DNA of 7,122 nt from Clostridia bacterium (GCA_017630995.1 JAGBUD010000154.1:1-7122); one strand, 5' to 3'. Numbered from the stretch's first letter, positions 1 to 5,766 are shown. A program made the numbers and translations. The notes: generated from the letters alone by a model not told the origin.

Positions 1-4
1 CACC

Positions 5-35
5 AAGAACTCCTTGAAAAAGGAGTTCTTTTTTT
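5..35 (+). terminator. Rho-independent terminator hairpin of an upstream gene or repeat unit
   Basis: A perfect 11-bp stem (AAGAACTCCTT at 5-15, AAGGAGTTCTT at 20-30) closes a GAAA tetraloop and runs into an uninterrupted T tract (29-35). This is a textbook intrinsic terminator on the plus strand. The gene it would terminate lies left of the window. The nine bases that start the window, CACCAAGAA, recur at 217-225 in front of a second hairpin of the same design, so this hairpin may be one unit of a repeated element rather than a private terminator. Confidence 0.85.
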
Positions 36-216
36 GTGCAATCAGGGACATCGAGCCCCGGAAGTTTGCTGGCGCAAACGCAGGGTTCTCCGACGGCTCG
101 GAAATATAGTCAAATGTCTTCGCCTGCGACCCTCGGCTCGACATCTTCCTTATTTCCATCGGGCGCATCGAAAAAAACGATACTTAATCGTTTTTTCCTC
201 GCTTACCCCGGAGGTG
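36..216. repeat. Gene-free, GC-richer structured element, probably a dispersed intergenic repeat
   Basis: This stretch has no convincing gene. Bases 41-160 are about 55% G+C, clearly richer than the A/T-rich DNA after 255, and packed with inverted repeats: GTTTGC 64-69 with GCAAAC 74-79; CGAGCC 52-57 with GGCTCG 95-100 (or with the second copy at 135-140); CGCAGG 79-84 with CCTGCG 123-128; GACAT 47-51 with ATGTC 114-118. CCCCGGA occurs at both 57 and 207, and CACCAAGAA follows the second copy as it begins the window. The two plus-strand frames that stay open here are arginine/serine-rich, run through terminator hairpins, and have no ribosome binding site, so I do not call them genes. A dispersed repeat of the MITE or REP kind, or a structured RNA, fits better. 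Nothing in the window proves copy number. Confidence 0.5.
172..196. terminator. A/T-rich bidirectional terminator-like hairpin
   Basis: AAAAAACGAT (172-181) and ATCGTTTTTT (187-196) form a 10-bp perfect stem around the five-base loop ACTTA. The A run on the left arm and T run on the right arm make it terminator-like when read on either strand, although the stem has only two G-C pairs. It is the second of three such hairpins between 5 and 254. Confidence 0.55.
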
Positions 217-223
217 CACCAAG

Positions 224-254
224 AAAAAAGTAAGTCGAAAGACTTGCTTTTTTT
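224..254 (+). terminator. Terminator-like hairpin just upstream of the tetR promoter
   Basis: The arm at 224-236 pairs with 241-253 around a GAAA tetraloop (237-240), with one T-G pair in the stem, and the right arm ends in seven Ts (248-254). It has the same architecture as the hairpin at 5-35: the CACCAAGAA lead-in, a GAAA loop and a T tail. It sits 11 bases before the -35 box of the following operon and would insulate it from read-through. Confidence 0.7.
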
Positions 255-264
255 GCGATTTCTA

Positions 265-293
265 TTGACAAAAACGTTTTTATATGATAATAT
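265..293 (+). promoter_or_regulatory. Promoter of the tetR-ABC exporter operon
   Basis: TTGACA at 265-270 is a perfect -35 box. With a 17-bp spacer the -10 is TAATAT (288-293). GATAAT (286-291) and TATAAC (291-296) are alternatives at less usual spacings. Transcription would start around 300, leaving a leader of about 35 bases that contains the ribosome binding site GGAGGT (325-330). Confidence 0.7.
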
Positions 294-310
294 AACATAT
301 GATATATAAC
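282..310. promoter_or_regulatory. Tandem repeat and near-palindrome, candidate TetR operator
   Basis: Two nearly identical units lie head to tail: ATATGATAATATAAC (282-296) and ATATGATATATAAC (297-310), differing by one A. The junction creates an 18-bp near-palindrome at 290-307 centred on CATATG (296-301), with a single mismatched position per arm. It overlaps the -10 region and expected start site of the operon whose first gene encodes a TetR-family repressor. TetR proteins bind short palindromes and usually repress their own operon, so this is the natural operator candidate. The low complexity of the A/T-rich DNA weakens the case. Confidence 0.45.
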
Positions 311-335
311 AAGTTAAATATAATGGAGGTGCGTT

Positions 336-899
336 ATGCCGCCTAAAGTTAAAATAACGAAAGAGGACATTATAAAAACCGCGTTGCAAATCGTGAGAGA
401 AAACGGGGCGGGGGCAGTGAATGCACGTGCGATTGCTTCAGTGCTCGAATGCTCAACACAGCCTATTTTTTCTAATTTTTCCTCAATGGAGGAACTTGAA
501 TCGGAAACTCTTTTAGCTGCATACGAAATCTATCTTAATTTTTTGAAAAAAGAAGAATCGAATGGAAAATATCCGCAATATAAGGCTTTCGGTATGGCGT
601 ATATCCGATTTGCACAAGATGAAAGAGAACTTTTTAAAATGCTTTTTATGTGTGATAGAAAAGGTGAGAAGATGATTCCCACTGCTGACTTCGATACGTC
701 GGTAGGTTTGATAATGAACGCAAATAATATATCAAAAGAAAAAGCCGAGCTTATGCACCTTGAGATGTGGACGTGTGTTCACGGAATAGCGGCAATGATT
801 GCCACGTCGTTTTTGTGCTTGGAATGGGAAACTATAAGCAAAATACTTTCCGACGTATATTTTGGAATACGGGAAAAACACGTGTGGGAGAAAGAATAA
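336..899 (+). CDS. TetR/AcrR-family transcriptional regulator
   Basis: A 187-residue protein, the usual size for a one-domain-plus-HTH TetR regulator. Residues 8-54 form the N-terminal DNA-binding domain. The helix-turn-helix is at about 29-48 (NARAIASVLECSTQPIFSNF), where the family normally has a segment ending in an aromatic pair such as YxYF. The remainder is a helical ligand-binding and dimerisation domain, with aromatic and Met-rich stretches around 90-110 and 135-165. The start at 336 is set by GGAGGT five bases upstream. It is the first gene of an operon: its stop codon is one base before the start of the ABC ATPase. By analogy with the family, it probably represses this operon and is released by a compound the transporter exports. 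The ligand cannot be read from the sequence. Confidence 0.9.
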   Translation: MPPKVKITKEDIIKTALQIVRENGAGAVNARAIASVLECSTQPIFSNFSSMEELESETLLAAYEIYLNFLKKEESNGKYPQYKAFGMAYIRFAQDERELFKMLFMCDRKGEKMIPTADFDTSVGLIMNANNISKEKAELMHLEMWTCVHGIAAMIATSFLCLEWETISKILSDVYFGIREKHVWEKE

Positions 900-900
900 T

Positions 901-1629
901 ATGGTTGCTATAAGCATTCAAAATCTAACAAAATCATATAAAAACCTCGTTGCCGTTAATGGATTATGCTTGGATATTGAAGAGGGAGAGCTTGTGGCTT
1001 TGCTCGGAGTTAACGGAGCGGGCAAAACGACGACTATAAAAATGCTCTCTTGTCTTACACGCCCCACGGACGGAGATGCCTTTTTGCTGGGAAAAAGTAT
1101 CACAAAGGAAGCTGCCGAGGTTAAATCATTAATTGCGGTTTCCCCGCAAGAAACCGCAGTTGCTCCCGGACTTTCTGTTAGGGAAAATCTTGAATTTATA
1201 TGCGGAGTTCACGGTTTTTCAAAGGAAAAGCGAAAAGAAAAGATTGATAAGCTGACCTCGCTTTTGCGTCTTGATGAGGTGATGAAAAGAAAAGCAGGCA
1301 AGCTTTCGGGTGGTTGGCAACGCAGATTGAGTATTGCTATGGCACTGATAAGCGAGCCTAAAATTCTTTTCCTGGACGAGCCTACCCTTGGACTTGACGT
1401 AATTGCAAGAAGTGAGCTTTGGGACATTATTCGCGCGTTAAAAGGACGCGTAACCATAATTTTAACCACTCACTATATGGAAGAAGCAGAGTCGCTTTCC
1501 GACCGTGTTGCAATTATGAGGTCGGGAAGTCTTTTGATCTGCGATAGCGCTAAAAAAATAAAGGAAGCAGCCAACACAGATAGCTTCGAGGAAGCATTTG
1601 TTCGCGTAGTAAGAGGGGAGAATATATGA
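901..1629 (+). CDS. ABC transporter ATP-binding protein, DrrA/CcmA type
   Basis: A 242-residue nucleotide-binding subunit with every ATPase motif: Walker A GVNGAGKT (36-43), Q-loop Gln83, signature LSGGWQRR (135-142), Walker B ILFLDEP (155-161) with catalytic Glu160, D-loop LGLD (163-166) and switch His191. The signature carries Trp after LSGG, where DrrA-like proteins often have Met or Gln. I chose ATG 901 because GGGAG lies about 10 bases upstream, the protein then begins with the usual first strand (VAISIQNLTKSY), and the upstream ATG at 862 would add 13 unconserved residues inside tetR. It would energise the permease encoded immediately downstream as a 2+2 complex at the inner face of the membrane. 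The substrate is unknown; drug or lipid export is typical. Confidence 0.93.
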   Translation: MVAISIQNLTKSYKNLVAVNGLCLDIEEGELVALLGVNGAGKTTTIKMLSCLTRPTDGDAFLLGKSITKEAAEVKSLIAVSPQETAVAPGLSVRENLEFICGVHGFSKEKRKEKIDKLTSLLRLDEVMKRKAGKLSGGWQRRLSIAMALISEPKILFLDEPTLGLDVIARSELWDIIRALKGRVTIILTTHYMEEAESLSDRVAIMRSGSLLICDSAKKIKEAANTDSFEEAFVRVVRGENI

Positions 1630-2357
1630 GAATACTTACCTTCGCTAAACGAAACACTAAAGAAATTCTGCGCGATCCCTTGAATTTGTGCTTTGGACTT
1701 GGATTTCCACTTGCTTTGATTTTGCTTTTAAGCGCAATTCAAGCAAACGTTCCCGTTTCGCTATTTGAAATTGAGCATTTGGCTCCCGGAGTCGCTGTTT
1801 TCGGACTTTCGTTTTTAACCTTGTTTTCGGCTACGGTAATTTCAAAGGATAGGGGCAGCTCTCTTTTACAAAGACTGTACACAACACCACTGAAACCTCT
1901 TGATTTTATACTTGGTTACGCCTTGCCTATAGTGCCGATTGCGATAGGTCAATCCTTAATTTGCTATGTAGCGGCAATAATTCTCGGACTTGATGTCACA
2001 ATTAACATTCTTCTCGCTATAGCCTTGATAATACCGATTTCGGTTTTTTATATAGCGCTCGGTCTTCTTTGCGGCAGTGTTTTGTCGGATAAGCAGGTTG
2101 GCGGTATATGCGGCGCATTGCTTACAAATCTTTCCGCATGGTTATCGGGGGTATGGTTTGACCTTGAGCTTGTGGGCGGAGTATTTAAAAAAATCGCATA
2201 CGTATTGCCTTTCGTTCATGCGGTTGAAATGGAGCGCGCGGCGCTTTCGGGAAATTTTGCGGATATTTTTGAACATCTCTTATGGGTGCTTGGATATGCG
2301 TTGTTGGCAACTATTGTTGCCGTAATTCTCTTTCTGCGCCAAATGAAAAAACAGTGA
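1626..2357 (+). CDS. ABC-2 type transporter permease
   Basis: A 243-residue integral membrane protein with about six hydrophobic segments: roughly 20-40, 52-72, 96-120, 126-149, 154-176 and 219-240. Between the second and third lies a charged segment (DRGSSLLQRLYTTPLKPLDF, about 75-94) typical of the cytoplasmic coupling loop of ABC-2 (DrrB/NodJ-like) permeases. The start codon overlaps the stop of the ATPase gene in the sequence ATGA, with a GGGGAG ribosome binding site at about 1615-1620, indicating translational coupling and a fixed subunit ratio. The length is normal for a single-domain permease, so it would work as a homodimer with two copies of the ATPase. It has no cleavable signal peptide. 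Export direction is inferred from the family. Confidence 0.88.
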   Translation: MRILTFAKRNTKEILRDPLNLCFGLGFPLALILLLSAIQANVPVSLFEIEHLAPGVAVFGLSFLTLFSATVISKDRGSSLLQRLYTTPLKPLDFILGYALPIVPIAIGQSLICYVAAIILGLDVTINILLAIALIIPISVFYIALGLLCGSVLSDKQVGGICGALLTNLSAWLSGVWFDLELVGGVFKKIAYVLPFVHAVEMERAALSGNFADIFEHLLWVLGYALLATIVAVILFLRQMKKQ

Positions 2358-2414
2358 TTTTGAAATCTACTTTTTCGAAAATTAATATGATCCGTTATAT
2401 ATATCGGCTTTTTA

Positions 2415-2442
2415 TTGACTTTTGTTATTTGTGTGGTATAAT
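2415..2442 (+). promoter_or_regulatory. Promoter of the HAD phosphatase gene
   Basis: TTGACT (2415-2420) and a perfect TATAAT (2437-2442) are separated by 16 bp, and TGG directly precedes the -10, giving an extended -10 element. Transcription would start near 2449, leaving a leader of about 49 bases. This shows that the next gene has its own promoter and need not depend on the ABC operon. Confidence 0.8.
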
Positions 2443-2465
2443 ATAGAGGTAAAATCAATAGTAAG

Positions 2466-2481
2466 TTTTGCTTATGCAAAA
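2466..2481 (+). other. Small hairpin in the leader of the HAD gene
   Basis: TTTTGC (2466-2471) and GCAAAA (2476-2481) pair around a TTAT loop, seven bases before the GAGGGG ribosome binding site (2488-2493). It has no T tail, so it is not a terminator. It could protect the 5' end of the mRNA, or it could be chance. Confidence 0.3.
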
Positions 2482-2497
2482 TAGCTCGAGGGGATAA

Positions 2498-3319
2498 ATG
2501 GGAATATTTGACGGCATATTGATATGCACAGATTTGGACGGAACAATTTTAAGAAACGATAAGAGTATATCGAAGGAAAATATAGAAGCTATAGAGTTTT
2601 TTAAGCGCGAGGGCGGCAAATTCACCTTTATAACGGGTAGAATGCCATACTATGCGGTTGATATGTATAAGCTTATTAATCCAAACGCGCCTATAGGCTG
2701 CGTTAACGGTGGTGGCGTTTTCGATTATAGCGAAGAAAAATATATATGGACGAGCGTAATGCCGAGCGGAGTTGATGAGTTAATCAGAGCTGTGGACGAG
2801 CGCTTGCCCGAGGTCGGAATAAACGTCAGCACCTTTTATAAAACCTATTTCTATAAAGACAGCAGTGCTATGGTAAGATTTAGAAAATCAGCAAAGCTCT
2901 CCAATGAGGTAAAGCACTATGCTGAGGTTTGCGAGCCGATAGGCAAGATAATTTTTGCAACCGATAAGGAAGAAGAAATCTTGGAGGTTCAAAGAATTCT
3001 AGAGTCGCACCGGCTTGCCGAAAGCTTCGATTTTATAAGATCGGAGCGCTCGCTCTTTGAAATTCTGCCAAAGGGAATAAACAAGGGCGTTGTTATAAAA
3101 AAGCTTGCCGAGTATTTGAATATCGACGAAAACAAAACCGTTGCAATCGGTGATTACGATAACGATATTGCAATGTTTGCCGCAGCCAAAATAGGCGTGG
3201 CGGTTTCGAATGCTTGCCAAAAGGCTAAAGATGCGGCTGATTACGTGACCGTCAGCAACGAGGAGCATGCTATAGCGAAGCTTATTTATGATATCCAAAA
3301 GGGTGTCTATCCCATATAA
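2498..3319 (+). CDS. Cof-type HAD-superfamily sugar-phosphate phosphatase
   Basis: A 273-residue cytosolic hydrolase, the normal length of the Cof/YidA branch (HAD subfamily IIB). All four HAD motifs are present: motif I DLDGT at 12-16 (nucleophile Asp12, acid/base Asp14), motif II Thr46 in FITGR, motif III Lys196 in GINKG, and motif IV GDYDND at 218-223, which binds Mg2+. Residues about 85-190 form the large C2-type cap that determines substrate choice. Such enzymes remove phosphate from sugar phosphates, flavin or cofactor precursors; the actual substrate cannot be told from the sequence. The start ATG 2498 follows GAGGGG by four bases. The gene stands alone between its own promoter and a strong terminator. 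Confidence 0.92.
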   Translation: MGIFDGILICTDLDGTILRNDKSISKENIEAIEFFKREGGKFTFITGRMPYYAVDMYKLINPNAPIGCVNGGGVFDYSEEKYIWTSVMPSGVDELIRAVDERLPEVGINVSTFYKTYFYKDSSAMVRFRKSAKLSNEVKHYAEVCEPIGKIIFATDKEEEILEVQRILESHRLAESFDFIRSERSLFEILPKGINKGVVIKKLAEYLNIDENKTVAIGDYDNDIAMFAAAKIGVAVSNACQKAKDAADYVTVSNEEHAIAKLIYDIQKGVYPI

Positions 3320-3324
3320 ATGAA

Positions 3325-3390
3325 AAAGCGGGGTGCTATCTCGGATACTCTCAACGAAGTATCCGAGATAAGCTTCCCGCTTTCTTTTTA
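3325..3390 (+). terminator. Long-stem intrinsic terminator after the HAD gene
   Basis: The outer stem AAAGCGGG (3325-3332) pairs with CCCGCTTT (3376-3383). After a small internal loop, a perfect 13-bp inner stem follows (TATCTCGGATACT 3337-3349 with AGTATCCGAGATA 3358-3370) closing an eight-base loop. The T-rich tail TTTCTTTTT follows. It begins six bases after the HAD stop codon. With at least 21 base pairs it is unusually long for a terminator. Confidence 0.85.
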
Positions 3391-3470
3391 TGAAATATAT
3401 TCGAATATTTGCCCAAATTAAGCGGCATCGTTTGCGCATAAATTTCAAAAAATAAATTCAGCGGTATTTA

Positions 3471-3499
3471 TTGACAAATAGGGATTTTAATGATAAAAT
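3471..3499 (+). promoter_or_regulatory. Promoter of the sulfatase gene
   Basis: TTGACA (3471-3476) is a perfect -35. A 17-bp spacer leads to TAAAAT (3494-3499), preceded by TGA, so this is also an extended -10 promoter. Transcription would start near 3506, giving a leader of about 50 bases that ends in the ribosome binding site AGGAGA (3547-3552). I see no clear operator or riboswitch in the leader. Confidence 0.75.
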
Positions 3500-3557
3500 T
3501 GAGTCAATATTTGGAAAAATAAATACTGAAAAAGTAAATCAATTTTAGGAGAAATAT

Positions 3558-5135
3558 ATGAGTTCGAATTCAAAACGCAACGTCGTTCTTATAATGTGCG
3601 ATCAGTTAAGAGCTGACTTTTTGAATATTTACGGAGCAGATTTTATCCCTACCCCCAATATAGACGCCTTGGCGGCAGAGGGGTGCGTGTTTGATAACGC
3701 AATAACCGCGTCAACCGTTTGCGCACCCGCAAGAATGTCTTGCCTTACTGGTGAATTTGTTTCGGGACACGACGGCTGGACAAACGGAATTCCCACAAGA
3801 GACGGAACGGTGTTCCTGCCCGAACGTCTTAACGATGCAGGATATATGACCGCTGCCGTTGGACTTTACGACCACACGCCTAACACAGAGCCGCTTGGAT
3901 ATCAGTACAGAAAAATCGAATCCGACCTCTACGGAAGCTACGGATGCACGTCGGAAGAAACAAACGGATATCTCCATTATCTTAAAAGAGTTCACCCCGA
4001 GGCAAAGGACTCGCACCCTGCAGACGAAACGGGACATTTCGTATATCCCGAGGAGGACTACCTTGACCGTTGGTGCGCAGACTGTGCCATTGAGTTTATA
4101 GATAGCTACACAAAAACGGGCAAAGCACCAAACGGTGCCGCTCCCGATAAGGAAGGTTCGCCCTTCTTCCTCTATTGCGGATTTAATGCGCCGCACGGCC
4201 CTCACGTTTCGCCTAAAGAGGTGCAGGGAACCGTTGATCCCTCGAAAATCCCTCATTTCAAGCATTCCGGCAGACCCGCTTCGGATATTCCCGAGGTTGA
4301 GCTTTACCGCCGCGCATACCTCAATCCCCCCGAGGCAATCGAAAATCCCGATTGCGTTTTTGAAGAGAGAATGAAAGAGCGCGTTATTTACACCGAAATG
4401 ATAGTTGAGGTGGATAACCTTGTCGGACGCATAATAAAATCCCTCAAGGATAACGGAATTTATGAGAATACTACGATAATATTTACGTCAGACCACGGCA
4501 GCGTTGAAAACGACCACAACGTTGTTACCAAAGGACCTTGGCCCTACAGAGCACAGCTCTTTATCCCTATGGTTATTGCGAACGACCCCGCCGTTGCTGC
4601 GGGCACACGTTGTGACGCGCTTTGCGGAAACCTTGATATAGGTGCAACCGTTCTCGAAATCGCGGGTGACAACAAGGCGTTTGGCGTATCTCGCTCTATG
4701 ATAGGACTTGCGGACGGAAGTGTTCCCGAGCGCGAGGTGAATTTGAGTGAGTTCTGCGATAGCTGCAAGACCGTTGTTGACAAGAGATACACGTTTACGT
4801 ACTATCCCTTTACTGCAACGACCTGCCTTTTCGACAGACTTGAGGATCCTGATGAATACGTTAACCTTGGCGGCAGACCCGAATATCTTGCAATCGAGCG
4901 CAAATTTATGATGCACGTCACCGATTTTATGGTGCTTGCAAAAGGAGTTCGCCTTGAAGCGCACGACCTTAACCCCAAAAAGCGCGAGGGTATCGAGAAA
5001 AAGCACCCGAAATTCATCGAAAATTTTGAAATTATGTATCCCATTACAAGCGAGCTTCAAAAAGAGCGTCTAATGGCGGCGGGACTTTCTCCCGACTATA
5101 ACGATTTCTGCATAGCAGACACGAAAAAATCCTAA
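3558..5135 (+). CDS. Cys-type sulfatase, cytosolic (alkaline phosphatase superfamily)
   Basis: A 525-residue sulfate-ester hydrolase. The activation motif C-A-P-A-R (55-59) followed by MSCLTG matches the type I sulfatase pattern CxPxR(x4)TG, so Cys55 should be converted to formylglycine. Metal-site residues are recognisable as Asp15-Gln16 (near VLIMCDQLRAD), Asp312-His313 (TSDHG) and Lys325. NAPHGPH (210-216) supplies substrate-site histidines. There is no signal peptide or membrane segment: the protein starts MSSNSKRNVV, straight into the first strand, so it should act in the cytosol on imported or internal sulfated compounds. In an anaerobe, activation needs a radical-SAM anaerobic sulfatase-maturating enzyme, which is not in this window. 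The start at 3558 follows AGGAGA by five bases. The gene is monocistronic. The substrate is unknown; a phosphonate or phosphodiester hydrolase is a less likely alternative in the same superfamily. Confidence 0.9.
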   Translation: MSSNSKRNVVLIMCDQLRADFLNIYGADFIPTPNIDALAAEGCVFDNAITASTVCAPARMSCLTGEFVSGHDGWTNGIPTRDGTVFLPERLNDAGYMTAAVGLYDHTPNTEPLGYQYRKIESDLYGSYGCTSEETNGYLHYLKRVHPEAKDSHPADETGHFVYPEEDYLDRWCADCAIEFIDSYTKTGKAPNGAAPDKEGSPFFLYCGFNAPHGPHVSPKEVQGTVDPSKIPHFKHSGRPASDIPEVELYRRAYLNPPEAIENPDCVFEERMKERVIYTEMIVEVDNLVGRIIKSLKDNGIYENTTIIFTSDHGSVENDHNVVTKGPWPYRAQLFIPMVIANDPAVAAGTRCDALCGNLDIGATVLEIAGDNKAFGVSRSMIGLADGSVPEREVNLSEFCDSCKTVVDKRYTFTYYPFTATTCLFDRLEDPDEYVNLGGRPEYLAIERKFMMHVTDFMVLAKGVRLEAHDLNPKKREGIEKKHPKFIENFEIMYPITSELQKERLMAAGLSPDYNDFCIADTKKS

Positions 5136-5152
5136 TAGGATTAATATAAAAG

Positions 5153-5203
5153 AAAAACCCCTTATATCTTCCCGTGATGAGAAGCATATAAGGGGAATTT
5201 TTT
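5153..5203. terminator. Bidirectional terminator between the sulfatase gene and queT
   Basis: CCCCTTATAT (5158-5167) pairs perfectly with ATATAAGGGG (5186-5195), and the stem continues as CTTC (5168-5171) with GAAG (5181-5184) around one bulged C. An A run precedes the left arm (5153-5157) and a T run follows the right arm (5198-5203), so it can stop transcription from both strands. It starts 18 bases after the sulfatase stop and touches the queT stop codon, as expected for convergent genes. Confidence 0.88.
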
Positions 5204-5687
5204 ACAGCCTTGCCTTTTTCATAGAAAAGAAAAGAATCGTTCCGAAAACGGTTGCGCTTATCAGCTCGCCAAGACCGACTGTTGCAAAAAGAAACCAAAA
5301 TCCGTCCTCCACGCCGTAAGCATACATGAGAACGGGTGGGATTATAAGCGCATTTGCAAGCACTGTCGGAATAGTTGCAATAAATATCAGCTTTTTCGTA
5401 AGCTTCCTTAAAAGCCAAGCTCCGATAAGTCCGATGAGGGTTGCAAGGCTGCCAAATATAACGTCCCAAATAAGTCCGCCTGTGGTTAAATTCGAAATTA
5501 TGCAACCGATGAAAATGCCAACGATTGCTTCGGGATAGAATAGAGGCATAATGCAAAGTGCCTCGGAAATGCGAAGCTGTATTGCTCCGCTGGCAAGTCC
5601 AAACGCGTTTGACAAATGCGTCAAAACAACGTAAAGAGCGGCGCAAAGTGCTCCGCGAGTTAGGTAAAGCGCAGTTTTGTTTTTCAT
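5202..5687 (-). CDS. queT: QueT-family queuosine-precursor transporter (ECF S component)
   Basis: A 161-residue membrane protein, the usual size for QueT. Hallmarks are the motif QLRISEAL (37-44) and the following glycine-rich membrane segments (GIFIGCIISN 57-66; DVIFGSLATLIG 76-87), with five to six hydrophobic helices in all. QueT proteins are the substrate-binding S components of energy-coupling-factor transporters for preQ0/preQ1 or related queuine precursors; the shared EcfA/EcfT module is not encoded here. I chose ATG 5687 because the protein then starts at the family's usual N-terminus (MKNKTALYLTRGALCAAL). The frame stays open back to 5858, but that extension would run through the predicted promoter and leader structure. 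AGGAG (5703-5699, minus strand) is 11 bases upstream. The leader looks like a preQ1 riboswitch, which supports the assignment. Confidence 0.9.
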   Translation of the reverse strand: MKNKTALYLTRGALCAALYVVLTHLSNAFGLASGAIQLRISEALCIMPLFYPEAIVGIFIGCIISNLTTGGLIWDVIFGSLATLIGLIGAWLLRKLTKKLIFIATIPTVLANALIIPPVLMYAYGVEDGFWFLFATVGLGELISATVFGTILFFSMKKARL

Positions 5688-5760
5688 AATGCTTTTAGCT
5701 CCTGTAGTTTTGTTTTTTAGCCGACGTATCGGTTTGGTGAGGAAGGTTTCGAACTCACCG
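5688..5760 (-). promoter_or_regulatory. Candidate preQ1 riboswitch in the queT leader
   Basis: Read on the minus strand, the leader opens with a 6-bp stem GGTGAG (5759-5754) / CTCACC (5741-5736) enclosing the 12-base loop TTCGAAACCTTC. A second hairpin follows, CCGA-TACG-TCGG (5732-5721), then an A-rich strand (CTAAAAAACAAAACTACAGG, 5720-5701) running into the AGGAG ribosome binding site. The loop segment CCT, or CTTC with one G-U pair, can pair with AGG/GGAG, forming an H-type pseudoknot that would hide the ribosome binding site. This is the design of preQ1 riboswitches, which commonly precede queT. The accessory hairpin between the two pseudoknot strands resembles class II or III more than class I. 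The A-rich strand resembles class I. I leave the class open. No terminator lies in the leader, so control would be translational. Confidence 0.6.
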
Positions 5761-5766
5761 AGGGAT

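Noticed and set aside
1..255. CRISPR array at the left edge
   Set aside because: The repeated motif occurs only twice, at 1 and 217, without regular spacers of 25-45 bases, and no cas gene is present.
34..309. Plus-strand reading frame of 91 codons at the left edge
   Set aside because: It runs through all three terminator-like hairpins, is strongly Arg/Lys-rich in a way typical of non-coding translation, and ends inside the tetR promoter. No ribosome binding site precedes it.
862..900. Upstream ATG giving the ABC ATPase 13 extra residues
   Set aside because: The extension lies within the tetR coding sequence, has no good ribosome binding site, and precedes the first conserved strand of the ATPase. 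ATG 901 has GGGAG at suitable spacing.
2356..2413. Possible terminators after the permease gene (GATT/AATC at 2356-2367, CCG/CGG at 2392-2407)
   Set aside because: The stems have only 3-4 pairs, so neither is a credible terminator despite nearby T runs; the second T run adjoins the next promoter.
3397..3408. Palindrome ATATTCGAATAT between the HAD terminator and the sulfatase promoter
   Set aside because: A perfect 12-bp palindrome, but far upstream of the -35 box and in A/T-rich DNA where such matches are expected by chance. No partner site was seen near the promoter.
2999..3448. 149-codon minus-strand frame opposite the HAD gene
   Set aside because: It is antisense to a well-supported gene with all HAD motifs and reads through the strong terminator at 3325-3390.
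5044..5646. 200-codon minus-strand frame spanning the sulfatase end and queT
   Set aside because: It crosses the bidirectional terminator and overlaps queT in another frame. Its composition is rich in Arg, Cys and His with no family resemblance.
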